NCBI GenBank assembly: GCA_963942565.1
Contig: OZ012686.1
Coordinates: 6,088,659-6,152,658, forward strand
Origin: Maea johnstoni
Lineage: Eukaryota; Annelida; Polychaeta; Spionida; Magelonidae
DNA length: 64,000 nucleotides
Direction: 5' to 3'
The position numbers and the translations under genes are program-made. The notes below the pieces were generated by a model. The model was not told the DNA's origin and searched no databases. It saw nothing but the letters and a program-made list of their open reading frames with translations. This document shows, one piece after another, positions 1 to 12,800 of the stretch; position 1 is the first letter of the stretch; each line of letters begins with the position of its first letter.

Positions 1-365
1 ATCTTGGACAGGCTTTATTTGTCAGGTCTCCTTTGGATATCCAAATTACAGAAGGGGATCACCAGTCATGAGGTCCATATAGGAATCTTTACATTCCCCC
101 ATACCTCCCCTCTTTCCCTTACCCTTCCACCACATCCCAATATCTATTTACTTGCCTGTCCTCTTCATTTTTGTGGGAGAGGACATTATTTCTGCTTTCA
201 GTGTCGGTAAACGCTCAATTCACTGATCAACAATCTGGATTAAAGCACACTTTTAAACCTTAAATGGTAAAGATTGTCCCTCTAAATTGTCCTGTTACGC
301 CGGGGAATTGAAAATGCTCCTTTTTCTCACTTACCACAAAACATCCGGAAGAAATGCTTGCGAAG

Positions 366-560
366 TAAAATGTGTGTAACCTTGGATGAAGAAAAAAATG
401 GATATGTAGCGAGAGACCAATTACTATATGCCCTATAGTTAAGTGCTGGACTCATGCCGGGAGTACCAGATAAGGCATCAGCGCGAGGTCACGTGGGAAC
501 AAGGACCAATCAGGGCTCTCGCATCGATTACATTACTGATCTCCACCACCAGCTGGGGGT
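366..560. repeat. dispersed repeat, inverted copy of 9960-10125
   Basis: Bases 366-440 carry the stretch reading GGATATGTAGCGAGAGACCA, which returns as its reverse complement at about 10070-10125. The part near 525-550 (CAATCAGGGCTCTCGCATCG) likewise matches the complement of 9960-10005. The order is conserved, so this is one dispersed element of roughly 170-200 bp present twice in opposite orientation. No family was recognised. The rest of 1-1617 shows no gene or repeat that I can support. Confidence 0.55.
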
Positions 561-1617
561 GCCCAGAGCACTAATTTTGGCCTATTAGCGGTTATTAGTT
601 GACACTGGTTGAGGCTAGCATGTTCAGGTTGACCGGCTGGTTGCGAATCCACTTGTGTTTGGTCATCTAAGGTGTAACCCTCCCACCCTCATTGATCCTT
701 CCTCCACCTTTGCGCAATTTTAAGGTCTCTGGTCAATATCTGCGGATATAATACATGTACCTCTGTTTGAAAACACCATGCATGTTTTTTTTGTTTTTTT
801 TACAGTGTTTTCTCCAAAAATCCTACAACCTGCCTAAAAGGTACCATTGTGATGCTTAATGCCATCTTCATCACAAGACCTTGCAAGCTATCTGTACATG
901 GTAAAGTTTGTATTGCCATATGGAATCATGTTATGGAGTCAGAAATTACTCTCATAGGCTACCTTAATAATATCTAGTCATTTTTGTACCTATGTATAGG
1001 CCTATGGATCACCAGTGTTTGAAATGCAGTAGGTCTAATTTACTATGCAAACACAATTACAAAACCGAGTCAAATTAGTACAAAAAGTATGTGTTGAATG
1101 TATCTGTCTGCAAATCATGGATCGATTGACTCTTAGCTAGCATTTTCTTCAAATTGAAATATATAAAAATACAAAAAGCCTTTGCCTAATGTTCAAGTTC
1201 AACTGCGACATCTTTCGGGTATTTCCAGAACAACCCGACAAGGTCCGGTGCATTTCAATTTTAGTTTACTTTGACGCCGATAGATGTCAGAGTAACTTTT
1301 AACTTTTTTAGCATGACGCCTCAATTAAAAGGTTATTTTTACAATAAGTATCTTTTTGTTTACTAAACAAGCTCCAATACTTGATATAATATCACATAAT
1401 TTGGTAATGTCATTGGGTAAAGTATTTTTTAAGAAATGAAGAAGCGTGCCGTATCCTAGCGACGAAACCGGAAGTAAATATAAACATCACATGCAGCCAG
1501 TAAGTTATTGACTTGAGATTGTGTGGTCAATACCTAATTGGCTTCCAAGCACTACGGTAGCTGTTAAGTAGCTCTTCTGCCAGACTGTACGTTGTGTAAA
1601 CTTTCAATAATCTGATA

Positions 1618-1852
1618 ATGTCTGGAAAAGCACTAAGTCAACAGGATGCCTATGAGCTTGGAGCGGCAAGAGAATCTTGGTGTGCTGTCGAGTTGCAAAA
1701 AGAACAAGATTGGTGCAGAGCTCAAAGGCACCATTATCAGCAACAATTCAAGAGCAGTGTCTTTGATTCTCCAGCCCCAGAGTCAGAAGCTAGATGCACA
1801 TTTTCCGTGAATGCTCCTACACACAAGGAAAAGCGGCACTTCCCTGCAAAAT
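1618..1852 (+). CDS. exon 1 of the uncharacterised gene
   Basis: It starts at the first ATG of a long open stretch and ends at a GTAAGT donor. It encodes 78 residues plus one base (phase 1). The sequence just upstream (about 1480-1617) is less AT-rich than the surroundings and could hold the promoter and 5' UTR, but no TATA box is evident. Confidence 0.55.
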
Positions 1853-2934
1853 GTAAGTAATACCACAGAAGTGATAGTTATAGATCTAGATCCTATATAA
1901 TTTCGGATATTGAAAAAGTAGAAGTATTGATTTTTTCTAGATTTGTAGAAAATGTTAAGATTTACCTTTGAAATCCAAGATAAGTGTATATGTAGACTTG
2001 GTCAATTGTGTTTATGTTAATAGATGATTGACTTTACTCACTTAATGGAAAACTAATTTTGGTTAAAAATGTCCTGGTGCAAGTGAGTTGTTTTTGTCCA
2101 AATGGGCAATCTGTCCTGGTGCAAGTGAGTTGTTTTTGTCCAAATGGGCAATCTGAAAATCCAGGGGTGTTTAATTTTTTTCGATGAAGGGAGCAAGATG
2201 TTCAGTTATTGTCTGTCTGACTTAATTGGGCTAACCGCTTTTCCCTCTTTTCCCCCACCATTTCCAACAATTGCCAACAGTACAAACACGCAAGATTGTC
2301 ATTGTTGGCAATGGGAAAAATTTACAATGGGACCTAATGAGCAAGATCAACCTTTTGCGGGGTTGAGACAATAAGTATGTTTATTCATACACGCGGTAGT
2401 GCTACTAAGAGATTTGCCAAGTTTGAATGGCAAAAACAAACTTTTTGTGGGTAAAAAGAGGGAAAAGCGATTAGCCCAACCAAGTCAGACAGACTAACAC
2501 CTAGACACATTAACTATCACAAAAATACATAGCATTCTATAGGGTTTTAGCAAGTAAGCAATCACAAACCTCACAACATATACTGGATATTGACATGTTC
2601 AATAACCAAAACCTCTGTGTGTCTTGAGAAGAATTTGAAGGATCCAGATCCTGCATCATATTATTCAAACTCTCCTTAATAATTACTTTTATTTCTATTT
2701 TGTTTCAGATGAGTGTCAGTTCAAGGTATAAAGGACCAAAAAGATGTTACCACTGAAGATGGATTAGCAAGTCATGATCTATCTGAACATTTACTCCATG
2801 AACAATGTGATATAATTGAACATAATGGCCTCAATTATGACGATAATTACACTTTTGATAGTGTGAGGTCATTAAACACAGTGGATGCAAGCTGGTGGCA
2901 GGAGTGGGACATACAGTTACACTTAGGCATGTGA
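1618..2934 (+). CDS. two-exon gene, uncharacterised 149-residue protein
   Basis: Exon 1 runs 1618-1852 and ends at AAAAT|GTAAGT, a strong donor leaving phase 1. Exon 2 runs 2720-2934 and opens after GTGTCAG with two bases that complete the codon, then stays open to a stop at 2932-2934. Together they give 450 coding bases, or 149 residues. The protein is hydrophilic. Its first half is rich in Gln, Glu, Arg and His (SQQDAYELGAARESW), and its second half is acidic with a Trp pair near the end (DASWWQEWDI). There is no signal peptide, membrane segment or motif I recognise. An upstream acceptor at 2708 would lead to an early stop, so the acceptor at 2719 was chosen. A poly(A) signal follows at 3338. 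The two-exon structure is inferred from splice signals and phase, not from homology. Confidence 0.55.
2071..2154. repeat. 42-bp perfect tandem duplication in intron 1
   Basis: The 42-bp block 2071-2112 (starting GTCCTGGTGCAAGTGAG) is repeated without visible change at 2113-2154, so the duplication is recent. It lies just upstream of the MITE at 2211. Confidence 0.9.
2211..2494. mobile_element. MITE with ~35-bp terminal inverted repeats
   Basis: The left end reads GTCTGTCTGACTTAATTGGG and the right end is its inverted counterpart ending CAAGTCAGACAGAC. The repeat continues inward through GGCTAACCGCTTTTCCCTC. The element is 284 bp with no coding capacity, so it is a non-autonomous DNA transposon. 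A diverged relative of its interior (TTGGCAATGGG...ACAATGGGACCTAATG) occurs at about 46080-46290. No clear target duplication was seen. It sits in the intron of the small + strand gene. Confidence 0.75.
2720..2934 (+). CDS. exon 2 of the uncharacterised gene
   Basis: It begins two bases into a codon (phase 1 from exon 1) and ends with the stop TGA at 2932-2934. Two CAG acceptors lie 11 bases apart (ending 2708 and 2719), and only the second keeps a long reading frame. It encodes an acidic tail ending in WDIQLHLGM. Confidence 0.5.
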
Positions 2935-3337
2935 TTGATTTACACAGTATTAAAGCCCTCAGCACAATGCAGTTGAACTCTAAATGTTTACACAAGCTTT
3001 TTATTCACTTGGATATTAGAAATACTTCCAGCATTTAGAATGCATTTAATCTTGTTTTTAATACAAACAGCTTATATGCTGCTGCTTTCTATATTTTCTA
3101 TTTTTTTTTGTCACCAGCAGTATATGCAAGCTGATTGAATGCAGATATTTGTGATGGTCATCTTGAAATTATTGGCTTATCAGTATTATTCCTTGGAAGT
3201 TGAAGAGGAGAAACACTAGAGCACAAAGTTTCTTTTTATCTTTGCCATGAAAAAACAAGATGAGCAGTATTATAATACTTTTATTGTATTTTGCAAACCT
3301 ATAATGAGATGTAACACAACATGTGATCAATATTTGT

Positions 3338-3343
3338 AATAAA
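3338..3343 (+). promoter_or_regulatory. poly(A) signal of the uncharacterised gene
   Basis: AATAAA lies about 400 bases after the stop codon at 2934, followed by a T-rich stretch. Position and strand fit the 3' end of the transcript. Confidence 0.5.
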
Positions 3344-3359
3344 GTATATTTCTATATAT

Positions 3360-4840
3360 GAAAATATTTTCGCTTCTTTACTATAAATGGAATTAATCAG
3401 ATGTGGTGTAGGCATCAGCATTACAAATTTTTTCATGTATACTCAATTTCATGTACATGTACATATATATCAATCATAGCACCTTGCTCTTACTAAAAAA
3501 CAATTGTATGTTTGAATCTCTTTTAAGTACACACCAAATATCTCCAGAATGAGCAGAAGTATTAAATTTACACACTTTTTTTCTGGAATGCTGTGCTACA
3601 GGAATTAAGATTGAGCCTAGCAGCTGTGATGGAAAACCGAAGACAAAGGAAGGTCTGATGCACATTATAACGAAGGCAGTAGGCTAGAAGCTGTGAGATG
3701 CATCAGACCTGGCTAGGCATTGGGTTTTCTAACACAGCAACCTGGCAAAGTCTTAATTGCTATCAACACATGGAGAAATATACACTATTTTGGAACAGTG
3801 CCTTTAGATATTTGCCCTATGGCTGTAATGACAATGGGAGAGGGCAAGAAAGGAGGGTAAAAAATGAAGGTAGAAAACTGAAAACACATTTTTCTGGGGC
3901 CTCTGGCACTAACAATGGGTAAAAAAACAATGTCTACATATTTAATGGCAACATCCTATAATACCTTGTACTGTTGCCACTTATGATTACATGTAATGTT
4001 TTAAAATGTAAGTGTTAGAAATCATCCCTTCTTATTAGTTTAACTATTCATTCAACTACAATACTGTAGCAAATTTCTAAATGTCAGAAAACAGAAATAA
4101 AGACACATACTTGTAATCAATTTTGGACAATCTTTTTTTGTGGCACATTTCATGGTTGCAAACTTGCAATGCAATATTCTTTTTGTTCTGGCACTATAAA
4201 ACATTTTTAGCTAGCCCTACATATTCAAAAAGATAACATGATTTTTCTCTATTGCTATTGGAGACGTTGTTAACCTAAAAGTTAATGTCTTGACGCATAC
4301 ATTCTTTATACACACATTCTTTACAATCTACATTTAAATGTGTATTCACACACACACACACCTGCTACCTCTATGTATGCTTTACATTGCTAAGGTATTC
4401 TGCAAGTACATATGTATGTCACATTTCATATTCATTTTAATCCATAAACATACATTACAATACCAGTATCATCTAAAAACATACTGCTACTAAGAACGTT
4501 ATGCAGGGTTCAATTCAATGGTCAATAATTCTCATATATGGAAACTTACATAGCTGCACTTTCTTTCTCTTTAAGAATGTTCTCTAAAGCTGCCATATTA
4601 ATTACATTCATGTATGTACACTTGGAATTTTATCATATAACATATTTCAAATTCCACTCTTGACATTTACCTTACATATTCACTTTGCTAACCATTATTA
4701 CAGTTCAATATTCATAAATTTGTATAATCTTATCTTTAAAACAAAGATTTCTCCTTCAAGTATTTTGCAAAATATGCTTTTGACAAAGAGTTATCACTAA
4801 AATGGCAAGGCCTGTTTAAGCCACTACATGTATGAATGGG
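3360..4840. other. AT-rich spacer, no gene seen
   Basis: This stretch is very AT-rich, with a short (CA)n run near 4350. Apparent open frames here are short and unconvincing, and no repeat family was recognised. Confidence 0.5.
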
Positions 4841-5036
4841 TTAACTCTTCAAATGCTGAAGCAATTTTCGTCCAAAGCACAAGGACGCAAAGATTTTTGA
4901 AAATCATCTAAACCCTGTCATGTTGGTATCCATTGGAAAGCTCTCACTGAGTACTCTCAGATGAGTACCTATGTGCCAGGGTTTCAGTCATTCTTTAGGT
5001 TTTTACATCATTAGCCACCAGCAGCATAAGGGTTAA
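4841..5036. mobile_element. TTAA-flanked MITE, piggyBac-type (copy 1)
   Basis: The element is bounded by TTAA at 4841-4844 and 5033-5036. The left end reads CTCTTCAAATGCTGAAGC and the right end reads CCACCAGCAGCATAAGGG, and their tips are loosely inverted (CCCTT..ATGCTG). It is about 190 bp and non-coding. Copies with the same interior (CATCTAAACCCTGTCATG) occur at 5990, 16358 and in each unit of the 39-45 kb tandem array. TTAA target duplication is typical of piggyBac-like elements; the superfamily is inferred from that alone. Confidence 0.65.
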
Positions 5037-5989
5037 GCAGTCAATTCTTTTGGGTGTTACTGGATCAGGTGATGGTGATATATGGTTTTGTGCTGATAAG
5101 AGATGATGACCTTTGCAGTCAAGGTTCAATCTAGGCAGGTCCTGGAATTTGTTCATATTTCTGGCTTATAGATTAGACAAAGTCAGACATGATTTGATAA
5201 TGATGACCTGGTTTTGGTTATTTACGAGTGATCTCCAGACAGTGCAACCAGACATAGGTCACATTTGCAGCCTGTGTAGCGGGGCATTGATCTACCATAA
5301 ATTCTCAGAAATAGTGGCCACACTAGGAATATGGGCCACTATAATTATTCTACAAAATATTTAGTGGGGTAGCTATCTCTTCCTCGTGGAATAATAAGGT
5401 GGCTCAACATGTACCTTACCGTTAATTTTCAGAAATTTAGAACACTCAAAGAATTTAGGCCACTTTAATTATTGTGCAAAATAATTTGTGAGAAATCTGG
5501 GCGACCCCTTGATCTATCGCTGGTCGTCATTAAGGGAAATCTGTGCCACTATTACTCTACTTAGTCTGTATTTTCAGAAAACATGGGCCACCCTCAACCC
5601 ATATCGCAACCTACACATTTAAGGGTTTCATACAATCTACAGGGTGTATATCCCTTTAGACTCCCCAGTAATTCAGTCAGACTTTCAATCTACAGGAGAA
5701 ATAGAGAAACCTTTTTCAATTTTTTGGATAAACATGGTAAAATCTTTGCAGGTTACATCAAATCGATCAAAAAGATTTCATAAAAAGTAAAATGTGTTAT
5801 CTGAGCCAGACACTAACACAGGAATATGTAAATATTCTCTACACAAGTAGATTGCCTAGTTCAAGTGGTATGCTTATGATGATAGATTACATCATGTATT
5901 TAACCCACTTATAGGCTTGTACTACATATGTGTTTTTCCGCATGTGATAGCTGTAATGTTTTGATAACCAAAGGATTTCAGGGCTTGAA

Positions 5990-6190
5990 TTAACCCTTCC
6001 ATTGCTGAGGCTACTTTCATCCAAAGCACAAGAACAAAGACTTTTGAAAATCATCTAAACCCTGTCATGTTGGTATTTATTGGATAGTACTTTCAGATGA
6101 GTACCCACATGCCAGGGTTTCAAGCATTTTTCAGTTTTTTTTGCATCATTTTGTACTGAAAAAATTAGCTATCACCAGCGTAAGGGTTAA
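5990..6190. mobile_element. TTAA-flanked MITE, piggyBac-type (copy 2)
   Basis: TTAA lies at 5990-5993 and 6187-6190. The left end is CCCTTCCATTGCTGAGGC and the right end is CACCAGCGTAAGGG. It is the same family and orientation as the copy at 4841. The region 5037-5989 between them shows only AT-rich sequence with no gene. Confidence 0.65.
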
Positions 6191-6457
6191 GCCATAAATG
6201 TGGTCCCCTTTTAAAACAGAGGCCCAGTTTTCATAATTCTCATAGAAAGGTCACAGCTTTTATAAATAAGTATACCTTCACTAGAGGATCTGTAGAGCTG
6301 GGTATTATAAAAGCAATAGAATGACCCAACCCGCTCCACTGAAGTGAATGACAAACATTACAACACTATTTCACTTTGTGATTCTTTGAGACAAAGTTGA
6401 TGATAAAGTATGCATCCTGTCATGTCTGAAATATTATTTGAACTTTTCAAATAAAAT

Positions 6458-6458
<1 letters not shown>

Positions 6459-6549
<91 letters not shown>

Positions 6550-6566
6550 CATACATACATACATAC
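6459..6566. repeat. (CT)n microsatellite followed by (ATAC)n
   Basis: An almost uninterrupted CT tract runs for about 88 bases and is followed by about five ATAC repeats. It lies just downstream of the 3' end of the - strand acyltransferase gene. Confidence 0.95.
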
Positions 6567-6573
6567 AAATGAA

Positions 6574-6579
6574 TTTATT
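6574..6579 (-). promoter_or_regulatory. poly(A) signal of the acyltransferase gene
   Basis: TTTATT on the + strand is AATAAA on the - strand. It sits about 85 bases past the stop codon at 6662-6664 of the - strand gene, a usual distance. Confidence 0.5.
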
Positions 6580-6661
6580 CTGCCATCATAAGACCTTCAT
6601 AAAATAACTGAAAATGGGCAGATTTGATGAAAGTATAACCATGAACCCATCATCAAACAAA

Positions 6662-6816
6662 TTAGACAAATATAAGTTTTTTCTTCTCATCCACGCCATA
6701 TTTAGACTTGTGTTCCTCAAACAGATTACTCAGTTCATTTATGTAGTTCTGATGCAGATCGTCTATTTGTTCCTGGGTTGGCTGTTCCGTTTTCTCTACA
6801 TCAATGGGTCTCCCAA
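6662..6816 (-). CDS. MOGAT2: acyltransferase exon 4 (C-terminus)
   Basis: An acceptor TTTATAG precedes TT GGG AGA, completing the Val codon begun in exon 3 and continuing [16 protein letters not shown]. The exon is 155 bases and ends at TAA (6664-6662). It encodes the conserved C-terminal helix region ending in KYGVDEKKK and a few more residues. Confidence 0.88.
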
Positions 6817-9800
6817 CTATAAACAAAGAATATAAGAAACGTCACAAACTATTTAAATGGATGCCAAAAATATGATATGAGTAGACTGTACAGAAAGGCT
6901 GGAAGGGATTTTGAGCACAAACAATGAATTCTTATGCTAACTAAGGATTCAAGGGCAGTGATTAAAAAGAGTAACTTAGGGAAATTGGTCTACAAAGTAG
7001 GGCCTAAATATACTTTTATGAGTATTAGTGTAATTACACCAAGCTTATATTGAGAGTGAATTGAAAAGATCAAATTGTCTGTAGTTTTTTTACTTCGTTT
7101 TTTCAATATTCATGACGCATGTGAGAAAGTTGCCAGTGACTTGGGGTTAGGCGGTGGTTTTCGTTTGGTACTACGGTTTCCTCCACCAGTTACAACTGGC
7201 TTGTCACGAATTAGCCGCAATATACCAGAAAATGTTACGAAAAACGAAATAACAAATTCAATGTCCATGACAGGCATTGACTGTAATATCAGAATAATTT
7301 CCCCATAACCTGACAACCAAAATTGAATGAAGAAAAAAGATTGCCAGCTTACCAACTGTGTGTATTGGCGTTCGGTACGGTATCATTCCAAAGGTGTAAT
7401 TGAAGACTCCCCTCCCGTGGAAGAGCGGTGGAGAGAACCCAAATATGTTCTTGAAGACCGTCTGGAATTTGCGGAGTAGAGTCCCTTGCCTGTTGTCAGC
7501 CTGTGTGTAAAGATCGTTCTCGCCAAAAGAGAAGATAGGTACCAACGATGCTCTAGAAAATATATGCAAGTTCTTGGGTGGATTTAGAATGCAATTTACA
7601 GTAAAAAAAATATATGAGTTTTGAAAATACATGTGGTTGTTATGTATTGTTTCATTATTGGCCGTGTTAAAATAAATGCTAATTCTTGAGTGGATTTAGA
7701 TGCATTTGCAGTAGAACAAAATATGAGTTTTGAAAGTATATGTGGTTGTTATGTATTGTTTAATCATTGGCCGTGTTAGAATAAATGCAATTTCTTGGGT
7801 GGATTAAGAAAACAATTTGCAGTAGAAAAAAATTGAGATTTGAAAGAATATGTGGTGCGTTAAATTGTTATAAATTGTCTCATCATTGACCTTTTAAAAT
7901 AAAGCACTTGACTTGATTTGTTTTCTCGCGACGTTTTTCTGATCCATCTGTTTCCATTTAAGTTTTTTTTTAATTTCAAATTGCACACGTCGTGTTTCCA
8001 TTTAAGTTGTTAACCTTTACGTAAGTCGGATATTTTCTGAGACACTAGGCTCCCAACGTGGCATGGTTTCGAGTACCGCTAGAAAACCCAAGGCGAATCG
8101 GCATTGTCGCTATACAAATGCGCGGTGAATGTATGCTAGCTTTGCAACTTCAAGACTATGAGAGTTTTCATAAAGAGATGGGGTTTAGCCCTTGGTCCCG
8201 TATCTCTAACGTCGCTTTGAGATCTTAACTGTTGGAAGCGACGAAATTTCTGTATAAAACGACCAAACGAAATAATGAGTCTGTTAACAGATACATTCTC
8301 CTTTATGTAAAATTATAAAAATAAATAGTAATTGTGAAGCTGTAAGTCCAATCTGCGTTGTCTACTTTGTTTTCATTCACGCAATATGAGCAGATAATTT
8401 TTTGCAATAGTTTCAGAGGTTCTGAAACTTCTGTAGCGTTACAACCACAAGTGCGTTAAAATTAGAGTGACCTATGACATTGATATTCGACGATTGCTAG
8501 TTTCTTTATAACTATGCTGAATATGCCGGGTCGAGTCCGGCTCAAAGCACATGCTGAAGTTGCAAGTGACCTGGGTTTGGTCGATGGTTTAAACAGTTAT
8601 CATTTAGCTTTGACATGGTAAATTGATACGAGGATAACATTTCCAAATAAAAGTTCTAAGGCTTAATCCTCATCCCCTGATCCAGCAAATTTCTGAATAT
8701 TCTGCTTTCATGCAGCAGAATGATGCTTGTGAGGAAAACTAAAAAAATATTTTTACAATTACATTGTTCCAATAACATATACAACACTAGCGCAATAAAT
8801 ATTCACATATAATGTATGCTATATACATACACAAATATGAAAAATATAATGATGTTGAAATATAAGAATAGGATCAATAAAAAAATACTGTGTTTTTTGT
8901 GTTAGTTTGACCTACACAAATACGTACATGCGTGGTACGGAAAGCCATCATAAAGTCGGACGGGTCAAGTCACAGGAATTTCCTCCACCTGTTTGATAAG
9001 TGACTTTCAGTGGTATCCTATGTACTAGTGTTTCACACAAATACTGATGGTTCTTGAGAGCCTTCTAAGACTAATACAACCAGGAACTTTATATTTGAAA
9101 TAAATATTTCAAATAAATAGTTCCTGATACAACACGATATGACCATTCAGTTGCCCGAAAAAATAATAAATGAAGAATTATAGCATCAATAATAATTCGT
9201 TATTTATTGATTTTTCAGGCAATTCAATGGTCATTTCATGTTGCGTTAGGCCTGGAAGAATCTGAAGATTATCCCATATTACTGTAGAACACTGGTAAAT
9301 AGTACATGTATATCACTGACTATCACTGTTCAAACAGGGGGAGCAAATTCCTGTGGTATGTGTGAAGCTTTTTACCAAATGGAATATAATAGTATGAGCC
9401 AGTGGAACTATAACTTAACTATTCAGAATTGTTTTAAGGTTTACAGCATCGATTTTGGTCCTAATTAATCTATGTTTTGCATAATCACAACATTAATAAA
9501 TGGAGCGTACCCATAGATAGTTTTACTTCAAAGCAATATCTTGAAAAACATATGATAGGAAGTTGTTACAAATGCCAATGCGTTAGCTCTTATTCTATAT
9601 AGAGTGGAACCCCTCGAAATTGACCACCTGTCGGACCAGCCAAAACTAAGAGGGGTTCCCTTTACGATAAAACTTATGGTAAAATGTTTGTTTGGGACTG
9701 ACGAAATGTGGCCACTTTAGAGGAGTGGTCAACTTGAAGGGGTTACCTTTACTATAAAACGTGAAGGAAAACTTTTGTTTGGGACTGACAAAATGTGGTC

Positions 9801-12800
9801 ACTTTAGAGGGGTGATCCACTTAGAGGGGTGATCACATTGAGGGGTTACACTGTACCTAAGATAAATAAAAACAAGCGGATATGAAACCAGCTGGTGAAA
9901 TTGAACAGGCTGACTGCGGCGAATAGCCCAAAAGTCGCGTTCTGCGCATGTTGGCACGCAAATTCCTCTGTAATGTAAACGATACGAGAGCCCTCATTGG
10001 TCTTTGACTCCTAGTGACGTCACACTTAGGCCGGATTCTAGACCCCAGGCATAGCCAGGCCTTCACTCTAACGCACATAGTAATTGGTCTCTCGCTACAT
10101 ATCCATTCTTTCATTCATCTAAGACTGTACTAGTGACTTTGTGGTACTTACCCTGTTCGAAGTGCTAGTTTGCAGAAGCCTTTCCTCCTCTTTAAAGTGA
10201 GAATAAAGCTTTCGGGCTTGGCCTCCAGGGCCTCATCAGCGCCACCTATAACAATTATCGCAGCATTGCCGACACCCTGTTTCGAGGTGATCCACAGGAT
10301 ACTCTCCTTGCTGACGTCACAGCCACCTTTAATACAAACAAGATAATTATTGTGTGTCAGTATAAAATAATATGACGAGGCATGGCCTCGACGACGAGCG
10401 AAGCTCTCAACTATAATATAGGTGCAATTTTCTACCCGTAGTGCCAGCATGTCCCTTTTTCCAATATGAAAACACGCCTTCTTTTATCAAAACAATGACA
10501 TTGGATGAACGGGAACACGTATTTTAACTTAAGATTTTATAATACTCTGCCTGTTCAGTTTGCGGCAGCAGACTGGGAAGCCCACGTCACTTCGGGAGTC
10601 ACTCGGCGTCAGAGCCGCATATATTTCGTGGATTGTTAGGGGATTTTCACCCCCCATACTTCGTACCTGGTTACAAGAAAATACCCCTTTTATACAAAAT
10701 CGCGGACATTCGGAGGTCTTAAAAAAGACCCCTTCTTCCGCGAAATACGTAAGGTAGTTGCGGCCCCCTCTGTACCTGAGACCCCCACAATACAACCCCA
10801 CACGCAGCATGAATTGCGAACTATGCAGTTAATCATGCATGGCGCGCTTTTATCACGTTCGCTATTTGGCGCCAGTTTCTAAGGAAAATGAACGCTGCAC
10901 GTCACAACACACGCACATTACCATTGTTGAATTAGTGTATAGGCTTCACGATAAAACGCGTATATTTCTCTTTTTTGTCCGCAACCTTGGTTCGTTAAAC
11001 ATATCCATAGGCCTAGTTCATATGTCGTAGGACATAGAACTGGGCCTGGGAATGAGCATAACAAAGCTCAGACAGTGTTTACCTACTCCACGCGACTCCG
11101 TCTGACGTCACTTCCTTTTTAACAGCGGGACCCGGACGTACCATAAATTGATCGATGGAAATTTAAGGCCATCGTCCTACTGACAACAATGAGGTATCTC
11201 GCGCATTGCCATTGTACTCGCTACGCTCGCTAGCTGCTTCGCAGCTTGCGAGCTACGCTCGTTAATATGAGGAAGCATGGCTTCGACGACGAGCGAAGCT
11301 CTTAACAATAACATAGCTGCAATTTTCTACCCGTAGTGCCAGCATGTCCCGGGGGGCGGGGGGCACTTTGGTATTTAGGGGGGTATATTAACGCTAGTTA
11401 TCAAAATTTAAAAATACCCCTAAGGCCTGAACCTCTGATTTCTGGCCAAAAAAGCACCCTTTAAAAAAAAAAAAAAACGCTGACTTTTTCCAGTATAAAA
11501 ACACCTTCTTTTATCAAAACAATGACATTGGATGAACGGGAAAACGTATTTTAACTTCAGATTTTATAATCCTCTGCCTGTTCCGTTTGCGGCAGCAGAC
11601 TCGGAAGCCCACGTAACTCGGCGTCAGAGCCGCATATATTTCGTGGATTGTTAGGGGATTTTCACCCCCCATACTTCCTACCTGGTTACAAAAAAATACC
11701 CTTTTTATACGAAATCGCGGACATTCAGAGGTCTTAAAAAAGACCCCTTCTTCCACGAAATACGTAAGGCGGGTGCGGCCCCCCTCTGTACCTGAGAGCC
11801 CCACAATACCCCCCCCCCCCCCCCCACGCAGCATGTATTGCGAACTATGTAGTTAATGATGCGTGGCGCACTTGTATCACGTTCGCTATTTGGCGCCAGT
11901 TTCTAAGGAAAATGAACGCTACACGTCACAACACACGCACATTGCCATTGTTGAATTACTGTATGAACTTCACGATAAAACGCGTATATTTCTCTTTTTT
12001 GTCCGCAACCTTGGGTCGTTAAAATATATCCATAGTTCATATGTTGTAGGACATAGAGCTGGGCCTGGGAATGGGCACAACAAAGCTCAGTGTTTATCCA
12101 CTTCACGCGACTCCGTCTGACGTCACTTCCGTTTTAACAGCGGGACCCGGCATTCTCCTACCCAGAGATCCCGCTACGCATAGTATCTCTGCCACTACGT
12201 CGGGACTATTTCGCGGAATATTTTGAAAAGTGACGTCATTAAATATATCCCATTGGTCAAAACGCGATTCACGCGACGCGCGTGGTCAAAATTACAATCA
12301 ACAATGACGTCATCCTCGCAGAGGCCTGTTTGTTGCGAGAGCGCTGGTCGGCCGACTGGCCGATTGGTCAATGCAGGACTTTTCACCGCATTTTCTCATG
12401 AGCTATCGCAAATAGTACTGAGGCATTACACCCGAAATGTCATAAATATCATAGTTTGCGCAATTACAAATAACTGAATGGCGAATAATGCATGGAAGCT
12501 TCATATTTGGTATAGTTTTGAAATCGTACCATGAAACAGAACGAAACTTCCAAAGCATGTAGGGACTACTAGAGTGATCGTGCGGTCGGGAGCAGAGATA
12601 CTAGTCGTGTAGCAATCCAACCGGAAGACGGTATCGTCGCCCTGGCAGAGTGGGGACCCGGACGTACCATAAATTGATCGATGGAAATTTAAGGCCATCG
12701 TCCTACTGACAACAATGAGCTATCTCGCGCATTGCCATTGTACTCGCTACGCTCGCTAGCTGCTACGCAGCTTGCGAGCTTCGCTCGTTAATATGATGCT

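Noticed and set aside
6358-6564. Open frame encoding an Arg-Glu dipeptide run
   Set aside because: It is the translation of the (CT)n microsatellite.
10529-11834. Two similar - strand open frames ([18 protein letters not shown]) that look conserved
   Set aside because: They lie in the two copies of the intron 1 repeat. The copies differ by indels and many amino-acid changes, so the resemblance comes from recent duplication, not coding constraint.
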